Of a stretch of DNA of 64,000 bases, positions 36,771 through 46,520 are shown in pieces. The stretch comes from Saxidomus purpurata (taxonomy: Eukaryota; Mollusca; Bivalvia; Venerida; Veneridae). The DNA is taken from assembly GCA_022818135.1 (NCBI GenBank), contig JAFMSR010000019.1:34044362-34108361 (forward strand), in the 5' to 3' direction. A program made the translations under genes and the position numbers. Below the pieces are notes generated by a model. That model saw only the letters and a program-made list of their open reading frames with translations. It made no database searches and was not told where the DNA came from. How positions within the stretch are numbered: the stretch's first letter is position 1; each line of letters starts with the position of its first letter.

Positions 36771-37190
36771 AGGGAATACCCTTTAACTGATGCCAAACTA
36801 ATAACCTCCAAAACATAAACAATAGAATATTTGGAAGTATTATAACTTAACCTAAAACTTTCAGCCATGCATTCCCAGTCACTATCGATAAAATCGGCGG
36901 TTTAAAATATTTCGCAGTATCGTAAAGCATTCAATAACCAAATGTTCAGTTGTTGTTGTACAATTATTGGGTGGATAGCTATTTATTACAGAAGGTCTGT
37001 ATCCTGTCTATGTTGATTAAAATTATATGCTCAAACGAGGACATTTCTCGATATAATTATGTTGTTCTGTGGAATTGTTTTTGCTTATCATTTAACGTTC
37101 ATTGAACGCATATTATCTATGTTTGAAGAATACAAATGTATATTAGTCAGCTAGATGTAGGGAGTGCTCCTTTTTATAGAATCTGCTAGA
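36771..37190 (+). mobile_element. TTAA-flanked MITE (AGGGACATACCCTAT family) whose right end runs into the 34-bp satellite
   Basis: TTAA (36767-36770) precedes AGGGAATACCCTTTAACTGA. The interior holds AAAACATAAACAATAGAATA, TGCATTCCCAGTCAC, AAAATCGGCGGTTTAAAATA, and a right part with AACGTTCATTGAACGCATA. The right terminus (GCTAGATGTAGGGAGTG) merges with the satellite. Confidence 0.8.
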
Positions 37191-37927
37191 TATAATAAAG
37201 GGAGTGTCCCTTTATTATTATCTGATAGATGTATGGAGTGTCCCTTTATTATTATCTGATAGATGTATGGAGTGTCCCTTTATTATTATCTGATAGATGT
37301 ATGGAGTGTCCCTTTATTATTATCTGATAGATGTATGGAGTGTCCCTTTATTATTATCTGATAGATGTATGGAGTGTCCCTTTATTATTATCTGATAGAT
37401 GTATGGAGTGACCCTTTATTATTATCTGATAGATGTATGGAGTGTCCCTTTATTATTATCTGATAGATGTATGGAGTGTCCCTTTATTATTATCTGATAG
37501 ATGTATGGAGTGTCCCTTTATTATTATCTGATAGATGTATGGAGTGTCCCTTTATTATTATCTGATAGATGTATGGAGTGTCCCTTTATTATTATCTGAT
37601 AGATGTATGGAGTGTCCCTTTATTATTATCTGATAGATGTATGGAGTGTCCCTTTATTATTATCTGATAGATGTATGGAGTGTCCCTTTATTATTATCTG
37701 ATAGATGTATGGAGTGTCCCTTTATTATTATCTGATAGATGTATGGAGTGACCCTTTATTATTATCTGATAGATGTATGGAGTGTCCCTTTATTATTATC
37801 TGATAGATGTATGGAGTGTCCCTTTATTATTATCTGATAGATGTATGGAGTGACCCTTTATTATTATCTGATAGATGTATGGAGTGACCCTTTATTATTA
37901 TCTGATAGATGTATGGAGTGACCCTTT
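37190..37927 (+). repeat. 34-bp satellite array, about 22 units
   Basis: Units of TCTGATAGATGTATGGAGTG plus TCCCTTTATTATTA repeat with a strict 34-bp period; a GACCC variant recurs. The unit matches the right terminus of the TTAA-flanked MITE family (AATCTGCTAGATATAGGGAG then TGTCCCTTTAA). Each unit carries AATAAA on the minus strand. Confidence 0.95.
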
Positions 37928-38163
37928 AAAGCCTACTAACAATGTGTGGGAAATATAACCTGCTAGATCTAGGGCTGACTGGGATAGTCAAAATAGATTT
38001 TCAGTACATTCAATAGAAATAAATCCTTTATAAAGAATCTCTACTTCTGTATGTTAGATACTATTGTTATAATTCGAAAAAGTATAAACTGCTAAATGTC
38101 TTTCTTGATATCATATATTATAAGTGATATGATTTAATAGAATACAAAATCTATCTTTTTTAC

Positions 38164-40918
38164 CTGTTGAAATCTGGACTACATGTCCATTTGTACCTCC
38201 TGGTGCGGTTGTCTTTACTCTGGAATTGGACGCCACAATTGAAGCATCTTTTGTAGAAATACCGAATTGAGCCAAGGGCGTTGTTTTGCCACGTGATTTT
38301 GTCATTTTCCCTGTGATGTTTTGTAATGTTTGGGCCGTTGTTTTCTGTAATGGACCTTGAAGAAGAAATAGAGAAGAGATTTAGCGAATAAGCTGCCATT
38401 CACTTGGTATTATCATCTTAAGCTTACTAAAGCTGCTCGCTCCCAGAATCTGGTGAAAATAAAGTTCTTCAAACTCTCTTAAAATGAAATATTTTAAAAC
38501 GAATACTTAATAAACAGGTTCAAGTTAAAAAAATTGTTAAGTATATCTGTATATATGAAAATATACACAATTAAATTGCAAAGAGTTGCAAATGCCTTTG
38601 AAGATCCCAGTATAATCATATAGCGTAGCGATGCGCTTAAACTAAATCATCCCAACATTTTCAATGTATTTTTGCAAGTTGCAATGTTGGTTTTCAGTTG
38701 TGTTGTTGATTATATCATTTCGTTCTTCATTTCAATGTTTTGATATATCATTTTGGAAAAATATATATTTTTCACTAGAAACTGTGAGTGAGCATCTTTG
38801 AGTACAAATGATCAAAATAATCTCTAAACAAAAGTAGAACATTGGAAAATGTTAGAATATAATAAAAGCCGTTTGGCTGTAAATGTAAAATGTAGTCTGT
38901 TTTATGATAACATGAAAGTATTCTAGAACTACACAGGTCTTAATTACAGTCACCTTCTGATTGTGCTGAACACTTCAAAAATGAATTATTTCAGTTTTTT
39001 TAAGTGTTCAGCACAATGTATGAGACCACTGTAGTTCTAGAATACGTTTATGTTGCCATATGATAGGCTTTATTTTATATTTACAGCTAAATGGCATTAA
39101 TTTTTTTTACCTTTTCATAAATTTACATTTGTTAAGAGATTATTTTGATCATGTGATTCCCCACCGTGATATCTGATAAAGGGAAATAACTAAATTCAAC
39201 ATCGGGGCATTACAACTGCCCTCAGTAATAAAACAAAACGAAAATCACAAATTATGCATTACTCCCTGATACAGTAAACTCGGTATACTCCTTTAGACCA
39301 TTTAAATGTGTTCCTTATATCCGGAGCAAGTCATATCTATATACCCAGTAGCATTTTCATATTAAACAAACTGAAGGAAACAATCGGGCATCCAAAAATT
39401 TGTTCCTTATATCCGAAATGTTGCTTTATCCAGAGTCGTCATATACGGAGTTTACTGTATATTACTGCATGTGTTATGTTTGTACTGGTACCTAGGTATA
39501 ACTACTTGTACATTTACAGAACAATTAGTGATTTAGTTGTACATGTAGTATAGAACATTTCCGAGTGAACTGTACGCCCACAAAAGTGCTAAAATGTTAA
39601 TATATCAAATTAAACATCATCCGCAACGAAATTACATTTCTACAATTACTGAACAGTTCAATACTATTTCTGATATGAACGAGACAATGAATTCCACACA
39701 AGTAACTACAGTATCAGACTTTTTTATCATATACAACTTACCAAATTATCCATTAACATATCAAACAAGCACTCAATGCATGTAACAGCCAGACTTATAC
39801 ACAGAAGAATGAATCCCCTAATCATGAGAAAAGAAATCAAACAAGGTTCACACTTCAACTTATATATAAACTATACAAAATGTAACGTATTTCACAAGTG
39901 CAATAGTCAAGAACAACACATGCATAATGTAGACACAACACAAAACACTGAAAAAAGTATCTCATATCACTTACTGGAGCAGTTACAAAACAATCTAATC
40001 TTGTAGTCCAGGCAAACATGGCCATTGACATGGCGGTTGTAACAAATAAAACCATTGGCGACTTCACACGACAGTGCATGTTGCCCTGTCTGAGCATTCG
40101 TGAAGTTTGTCTCGTTTGCCACTGTGACACATTGTATATCTGTAATCACACCGTGATTAGGCGTACAGAATCTGTCTCTGGCAGTAGCATTCATGTCTTC
40201 CTTGTCACCTCCAGGGATTATCTTGTCTACCACATGTTCTTCTCCCGGCAATGGAGATTGGGATGCCTTCCGATTATTTATCCATGGCGACCAACTGCTC
40301 TCAGTACACGCATTTGCTGAAATGATGACAAAAATATGAAAAGTTTCATGTAGCATTTTAAAGCAACATCTTTTCCTAACCAAATAATTACAGCGACGTA
40401 GCACCCATCACTTTGACATTGTCTATTGTGTACCATTTTCTACTGTCACAACCACCGGTTCTTGCATTGTAAAGAAACCCTTAACTCAAACGTCGTTTTG
40501 GCTTTTTCTGTCGTGAAGAACACATCAACTCCTCAACTCAACCACCGTTTTTAAACCCTCAATAAACGGCCTCAGAGGACTTTTTTCTGAGTATACGGCT
40601 ATACGCATTTGAAAACGCTGAAAATGATGTTACCTATAAAATTGTAACTTGTATTGCTTTTTTCTGGAGAAAAGCTGGAAATTATGGGTACCTTTTTCTC
40701 ACAGCTCACAACATGTCATGTACATTTTAAATTTAGAAAATAAACTTAAACACGACAAGTCAGTAATTTGTCGCATTTTCGCCTTCGCCCCGCCACTCGA
40801 AAAGGCAACATGGCGGAAATCAGCCACCATAATATATACAATAATCCAGGGCTTGTTATAAAAGATAAAGGTAATTACCTGTAGTAAGAAACAGTATGAA
40901 AACTATGACGGAGAGCAT
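38164..40918 (-). CDS. Secreted WxxW-domain protein with Ser/Thr-rich linker, 3' end not resolved
   Basis: Three exons are supported: 40918-40879, 40316-39975 and 38355-38164. All junctions are phase 1 (donors ACAG|GTAATT, TCCA|GTAAGT, ACAG|GTAAAA; acceptors TTTCAG|CAAAT and TTCAAG|GTCCA). Exon 1 is a signal peptide (MLSVIVFILFLTTA). Exon 2 encodes a cysteine-rich domain opening ACTESSWSPW and closing VCLDYKIRLFCNC, with CTPN, DIQC, LSCEVANGFIC between; this is the mucin-type WxxW domain of secreted gel and matrix proteins. Exon 3 is Ser/Thr/Lys-rich and mucin-like. If the last donor is not used, the frame ends at 38111. The plus-strand gene at 46521 has the same opening architecture and then a ZP domain; I find no ZP exons on this strand, where the satellites lie downstream. 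The intron 39974-38356 is filled with MITEs. Confidence 0.82.
38430..38798. mobile_element. TA-flanked MITE (AAGCTGCTCGCTC ends), intronic copy
   Basis: AAGCTGCTCGCTCCCAG and CTGTGAGTGAGCATCTT are imperfect inverted repeats; TA precedes the left end, and the right flank has decayed to TG. It is in the last resolved intron of the minus WxxW gene. Confidence 0.75.
38808..39156. mobile_element. Foldback (long palindrome) element
   Basis: GATCAAAATAATCTCTAAAC and GTTAAGAGATTATTTTGATC form the outer ends. The arms continue inward with TTTGGCTGTAAAT/ATTTACAGCTAAA, TATTCTAGAACTACA/TGTAGTTCTAGAATA and TTGTGCTGAACACTT/AAGTGTTCAGCACAA. The arms span nearly the whole 350 bp. Confidence 0.85.
39272..39457. 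mobile_element. TA-flanked pogo-like MITE, copy 5
   Basis: CAGTAAACTCGGTATACTCC and TATACGGAGTTTACTG are inverted ends; TA at 39270-39271 and 39458-39459. It is in the same intron as the two preceding elements. Confidence 0.82.
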
Positions 40919-41177
40919 CTTTCTTGGTTTGTATCCACCAATTCTTAATATTAATTTAAGAATAGTAGTGATTTGAAAATCTTTTATTCTATTGGTCATC
41001 TCATATTGATTATTTTCTGATATGAGTTGATAACAAGGGTCAATAGATTTTTTTCTATTAACAGCAAATATATAATAAAAACCTGTCAATGCGAGTGCGT
41101 GCATGATTAAAGACGACAGCTAAGTCAAACAGCTTGATAACATTTTACTGGCGGTTTACAAGCCTTAAGCAGTTGAA

Positions 41178-41229
41178 CACGCACGTGATTGTGTGCACCT
41201 GATATAGATTATTCACAATCCCGTGCGTG
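41178..41229. promoter_or_regulatory. Palindrome upstream of the minus WxxW gene
   Basis: CACGCACGTGATTGTG (41178-41193) and CACAATCCCGTGCGTG (41214-41229) form a near-perfect stem 260-310 bp upstream of the ATG at 40918. The left arm contains CACGTG. It may be a promoter element or a small foldback remnant. Confidence 0.35.
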
Positions 41230-41791
41230 AGAGAAATAATGGCAGAATTTACCACCAGCGCATTGGACATTATTTCATAACGAAATAAGTTATAACAGGT
41301 TATTTATTTGCTTTAGATAGAAGAATGACCTAAGCATGTTTTATTCCATTATAGTGTATGTTCTGTTCTAAAATATGTACTGTTAAATCTCAATAAAAAG
41401 ATCATGTAAAGAAGCACCCAGATTTAATTAAAACAACACGAATTAAAAGAAATTCATTCCTTACGACTTGTTGTCACTGCTTTTGTAAATCTCCATCGTT
41501 TATTTATGTTCGCATGACTGTTGGGTATGTATTTAAAGTGTTGTTCTTCTCGGGATAAAATCAGCGGTTTAAAATATACTGCAGTACCGTAGACTATTCA
41601 ATAATCTAAGTAGAGTTGCTGGACACTTTGTCCAGTTTTCGGAGAATTTAAAGTCCTTTAATTTCATTTAATATCGTCAGATATCCGTAAATGTACCTCA
41701 TAGTTGAGTAATTGTAAGAAAATGGATTATATTGAAAGGAGTTTCGCTACTTGGCATGCATATATTTTATAGAGCATAATTGCAAGTTTAA

Positions 41792-42095
41792 AGGGACATA
41801 CCCTATAACTGATAGCTTCAGCTATGTATTCCCAGTCATTTCCGATAAAATCAGCGGTTTAAAGTATACTGCAGTATCACAAACCATTCAATACTCTATG
41901 TAGAGTTGTTGTTGTACAATAAATGGGTGGATGCAATTTATTACAGAAAGCCTCTTTATTGATTGTTTGTGGTAAAATGAAGCATTTTTCACTATAGGTT
42001 CTTCTTTGAAATAGTATTAATTTATCATTTTACGTTCATTGAACACATAATCTATGTTTCGAGACTATAATCTGCTATATATAGGGAGATCCCCT
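41792..42095 (+). mobile_element. TTAA-flanked MITE (AGGGACATACCCTAT family)
   Basis: TTAA at 41788-41791 and 42096-42099 bracket AGGGACATACCCTATAAC... to ATATATAGGGAGATCCCCT. The interior GATAAAATCAGCGGTTTAAA and AATGGGTGGATGCAATTTAT are the family core. A partial copy lies just upstream (41550-41640). Confidence 0.85.
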
Positions 42096-42184
42096 TTAAA
42101 GAGACATTCCCTAAAACTACTTCTAAACCATAAATAACAGAATATTTGCATGTACATGTATTATTACTTAACCTAAAAATTTAA

Positions 42185-42540
42185 AGAAGCACTCTCTAAA
42201 ACTGGTGTCAAATTAAATTACTTCAAAAGCATAAATGATACAATATTTGCAAGAAATATTACTTAACCTTATTTAAGTTTAAATTATACATTCCAGTCAT
42301 TATCAGTAAAATCAGAGCTTTAAAATATGTTGCAGTACTGTTAAAGTTGTTGTTGTACACTTAATGGGTCAATTAATGGATGAATTTTTACAGGTCTCTA
42401 TGCTGATTATTTGTGTTGAAATGAGTAATTTTTTCAATATATGTTGTTCTTCAAAATTGTATTTATTTGTAAATTTATGTTCATTGAATACATTATTTAT
42501 GTCTAGAGAATATAATCTGCTAGATATAGGGAGTGTACCT
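42185..42540 (+). mobile_element. TTAA-flanked MITE, short-interior copy
   Basis: TTAA at 42181-42184 and 42541-42544 flank AGAAGCACTCTCTAAAACTG to TAGATATAGGGAGTGTACCT. Its left end is the closest match to the 32-bp satellite unit and its right end to the 34-bp unit. A truncated left end (42100-42180) lies between it and the previous copy. Confidence 0.82.
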
Positions 42541-43635
42541 TTAATAACATACGACCCTACAAAAAAGCCATACTGCGTGTTAGTCAAGCAAGATCCTTAC
42601 AAGAAGAACTTTGAAATTATTGTAAGTTGGTTTTGAATTTTGTCAAATATTCTAACCACAGTTGTGCTTGTGTTCAATATATGTTACGACTGATTTAGGT
42701 AACGTCGACAGTAAAAGCAGATATATTTGACAGGCACTGGAATAAGTTTTGCAGTATTCACAAATGTCAAGAAACATTGACCTAATCAGAAACGAAATTG
42801 TAAGAAAACACGAAGCAATAATATGATATCGGTCGAAGAAATAACAATGTTTTTATTGAAATTATTTTAAATATCCACAAATAACATTGATATGTTAACA
42901 TTATTGAGTATTTATGTAATTCAATACACCTTCATAAATGTTTTAATTCGAAATACATCTACTTGAGATAACAGTTATTACTGCAGTTATTATTATTTAC
43001 ATTCTTTAAACCTAGATCGATGACTTTGCACCCAAATGAATGCATTACAAATTTATTTATTATTGGCCTATGTTATAACCGGTTTTGAAATTCTGCACGA
43101 GATATTACCATATTTGGTAATGTTCTGGTTTAGCGGTTCATATATAAACCGCGTGTAATTGATTTTCTTCTCTTCGAGGTCATCTGTAGGCATTGAAACG
43201 AAACTTCTTAGTTTCGTTTCCCAGCCTCCCTCCCCTTGTTGTAAATTGTATGTTTGCGTTTTGTTTCAGCTTCAGTAGCAAACAGGCGAGTAATATCACA
43301 TAATTATGTAAGATTATATTGGAACTATAAAAGTATGAATCTATACTTGCAGTGTCTAATGGTTATCTATTTGTAAAAATATAGACACAATCAATTATTT
43401 TGAAATCGTCTATAATTACGTATTTCAATTATTTGTACATACATTTATATGCTATATTTCTTGCTTTGTAATGTGTTATCAGTTTGTCTATCTATTGCAG
43501 ATAAAACGCCCTTTGTCGTTCTTGGAAGTGAATGAAAACGGAGAGAGAGTTGATGTATACTCCATTCTTTATAATTGTGTGAATGAAAAAAGGTGGTTTC
43601 TTGGACTTCACGATAATTGTTATTCTCTATTCTAA
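42541..43635 (+). CDS. Two candidate exons of an unrecognised gene, 5' part missing
   Basis: A frame ending at the donor AATTATT|GTAAGT (exon end 42621) encodes ITYDPTKKPYCVLVKQDPYK then KNFEII. A second piece, 43501-43635, follows a strong acceptor (TATCTATTGCAG) and encodes IKRPLSFLEVNENGERVDVY through EKRWFLGLHDNCYSLF and a stop. Both are phase 0 and the joined peptide is protein-like, with Cys, Trp and mixed charge. I do not recognise the family. The upstream side of the first piece abuts the right TTAA of a MITE, so the rest of that exon may have been displaced, or the exon may start inside the MITE end. It may be a gene fragment. Confidence 0.35.
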
Positions 43636-43922
43636 GTGTTAAGAGATGGACTCAATCCACCACTGTTAGTGGTTAATATCTATTTCTGAAACCATTTACA
43701 GTGTGATTGTGTGTCGTGTAACCTTAAGAAATACATGAATGCCTGTAGCGACCACACCTATACAGTTGTTTGTTGTCTTTTATGCAACAAAGGTAATAAT
43801 ATTGATAAATAATAAATAATTTATGTTTGTCTGAAGGAAGTGAAAGAAAACATAAACGCCTTTATGTCTCGTATACAAATACATATCTCCAAGGGATTTA
43901 CAAATGACCTGTTGATGTTTTA

Positions 43923-44750
43923 AGGCAGCGCACTATATTCTTTAGTGAGTGGAGTGCATGGTTTTTTATTTCCATTTTTTCCTTTAATATAAAATGGGTT
44001 TCATTTCGTTGGGATTCCATACTGTTTTAGTAAACTGACACTAATAATTGATGTATAGAATACTACAAATTAGTTTTTTTGGAGAGGGCCGTTTACTGAT
44101 GTTGCTATAACTCGTGGCCCAATCCATTTGTCAAATGTATTTAAATTGTTTCTAACCAAATGTTATACGTGTACTTGTACATAGAACAATAAAATAGTAT
44201 TAAACTAAACTACAAATTAGTCTATTATTATGAAGAACGGATTAATTTTTTTCGCACTATCTTGCTCCATGACGAATAAAGACTGTGCGGTGGAAATAAA
44301 GGAACTAAAACATAGTTTACACAATTATCAACATACTCTTGTTGTGAAAATGTCTGTTTACCAAGCCATTTAAAAGAAATTAAAAAAAATCAGAAGTTTA
44401 TTACAAAGCACCCATCATGTTTTTACAGATATTTTCTAAAGTATGTATTTGATACCGAAAAATGAAACCAGAGTTTGTTTACAGTTGTGTTAAATATATT
44501 TTAGTTCCTTTATTTCTACTGTGTCTGTCACGCAGTCTTTGTTCGTCAACGAGCAAGATAATATTTCAAAATGTATCCGTTCTTCATTATAATCCACTAA
44601 TTTCAAATTTTCTTTACATGGACTACTAGTGTAAGTTGATTACAACATTACGGCATCCCAACTAGGTTTAATAAGTTTGATGGGAAAAGAAGAACTGAAA
44701 AATGATAAAAAACGCACCCCATCCGCTGAAAAAAAACATGTCCGCTACCT
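43923..44750. mobile_element. Long foldback element, copy 1 (interrupted)
   Basis: The central arms CTTGCTCCATGACGAATAAA and CTTTGTTCGTCAACGAGCAAG are inverted. They continue outward through GAAGAACGGAT/ATCCGTTCTTC, and further to GCAGCGCACTATATT...GGAGTGCATG against GCACCCCATCCGCTG...CGCTACC. About 100 bp of other sequence interrupts the left arm (44090-44200). Confidence 0.65.
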
Positions 44751-44753
44751 TAA

Positions 44754-45084
44754 AGGGGCACTCCCTATATCTAGCAGATTATATTCTCGAAACATAGATT
44801 ATGTGTTCAATGAACGTAAAATGATAAATAAATACACTTATAGCGAAAATGTCTCATTATACCACAATAAATCAATATAGACGTTTTCTGTAATAAATCG
44901 CATCCACCCATTACAACACCTTTACATAGAGTATTGAATGGTTTACGGTACTTTTTTAACCGCTGATTTTATCGGAAATGACTGGGAGTACATAGCTGGA
45001 ACTTTTAGTTATTATACTTCTATAGAGTTTGTTATTTATGTTTTGGAGGTTATTTAGTTGACATCAGTTATATGGTATGTCCCT
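44754..45084 (-). mobile_element. TTAA-flanked MITE (AGGGACATACCCTAT family), reverse copy
   Basis: TTAA at 44750-44753 and 45085-45088 bracket AGGGGCACTCCCTATATCTA to ATATGGTATGTCCCT. The interior is the reverse complement of 41792-42095. Confidence 0.85.
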
Positions 45085-45689
45085 TTAATTCACCAATAAT
45101 CTCTTTTGTGTTAACTAGGTCGATATGAAAATCGATAAGATGTGAGCTACTGACCCCTGTAAAGATAGCTGTCGATCTTAACATATAGAATAACAATACC
45201 TTATTTATATCGATATAAGTTGACTTTGAAGTGGGTTTCAGCTCATTATCTCTAAACTTTATCAAAAAGCCCGTCAAGAGGTATTTATATATCCTATTTA
45301 ACTAAAATGGTCAAAACAGTTAAAAATATTACCTTGAGGCATTTTGTAAATATTCTTTTGAATGTTCTGTTTGTCGATTTTGCAAATTTGGAAAGTGGAT
45401 TTTGCATGAAATGATTCTAAAATGAATAAAGTTATTAATCTGTAACTTTAATAAATTGTTTTTTTAGTTAAAAAATATGCAAACACGTATCAGTGATTCC
45501 ATATGTATATTAAAAAGACATTGGCAAACACGTATATATTGATTATTAAAAGTCATATCTTTATTATCACGATGAAAATACGAGTTGGATAACCTATCAC
45601 ATTGCAAAATATAACATAAATTTTTTTTTCGTTCATTATGATATTGTATGTTTATCGTATCTCTTAATATTGGAATTATTAATATTATG

Positions 45690-45945
45690 AGGGTGTTGTG
45701 GTGGTAGATTGGTTAACGCTCTTGACAACCATTCAGGAGGTCCCCGATTTGAATCCCGGCCGGTGCACTGTTACTTTCAGAAACACTTTTCAGTGTTTCC
45801 CACAAAACTAGAGATGAACTGGTTAGAAACCGAGAGATAGGCTCACGTGTATCGGTGCTATACATTGGACAGTTTAAAGAACTTCGTAAAATAGCTATGG
45901 TCTGGTACCAGAATTTCCTTGTATCTGCATCTGGCTCTTCAACTT
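45690..45945 (+). mobile_element. tRNA-derived SINE, family 1 copy 2
   Basis: The head GGTGGTAGATTGGTTAACGC and the body CACTTTTCAGTGTTTCCCAC, GTGTATCGGTGCTATACA, and CCTTGTATCTGCATCTGGCT align with 26831-27085. The B-box is decayed (GATTTGAATCC). It is followed by a run of 18 G at about 45978-45996. Confidence 0.8.
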
Positions 45946-46520
45946 TTCTGCGCCTGTTAGAAGTCTTGGCAATTTCAGGGGGGGGGGGGGGGGGGGAACT
46001 ATTACAAGCAAAATCATCATTAATATTATACGCTACAAATATCTTAACCAGCTCCCCACAACTTTCACCTTTCAATCTAATGTGAAGACACTAAAAGATA
46101 AAAAAAAATACAAGCATTTTCCAAAGATAACAAAACACAAAAGAAAAGTATGGTTTGACCAAAGACACAAGTCTAGGTAACAGGTAGAAGATTGTTGAAA
46201 GTGTTGGTGAACAAATTGAGGAATGATACACTATAAGTTTATAGGATTGCAAGCTTTTAATTTGTTGCGTAAATTTCAAATATACAGAACTCTTAACTGG
46301 ACTTTTTTAGACTTTGAAAAATATTTTACCAGTTCTCCCAGATCTTTAAACTTGTCATTAAACTAAAACGTATGAGGTACAAACGGACATTTGGCGACAT
46401 AAGGGCTTCAAAGTCACTGCACCTTGACAAAATTCCAGACTTTTTTTTTTGTTTGGGGGGGAGGGGCCCCAGGCATTCAAAATAATAAAAATTAGCTCAC
46501 ATTTATTAATCAACTTAAAC

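Noticed and set aside
35741..37927. Regular short repeats resembling a CRISPR array
   Set aside because: Units are head-to-tail with no unique spacers, and they match MITE ends in a eukaryotic context.
38160..38399. Cysteine-containing frame GSIRYFYKRCFNCGVQFQ on the minus strand
   Set aside because: The upstream WxxW exon ends in phase 1, which selects the other frame (Ser/Thr-rich) and also makes the donor at 38163 phase 1.
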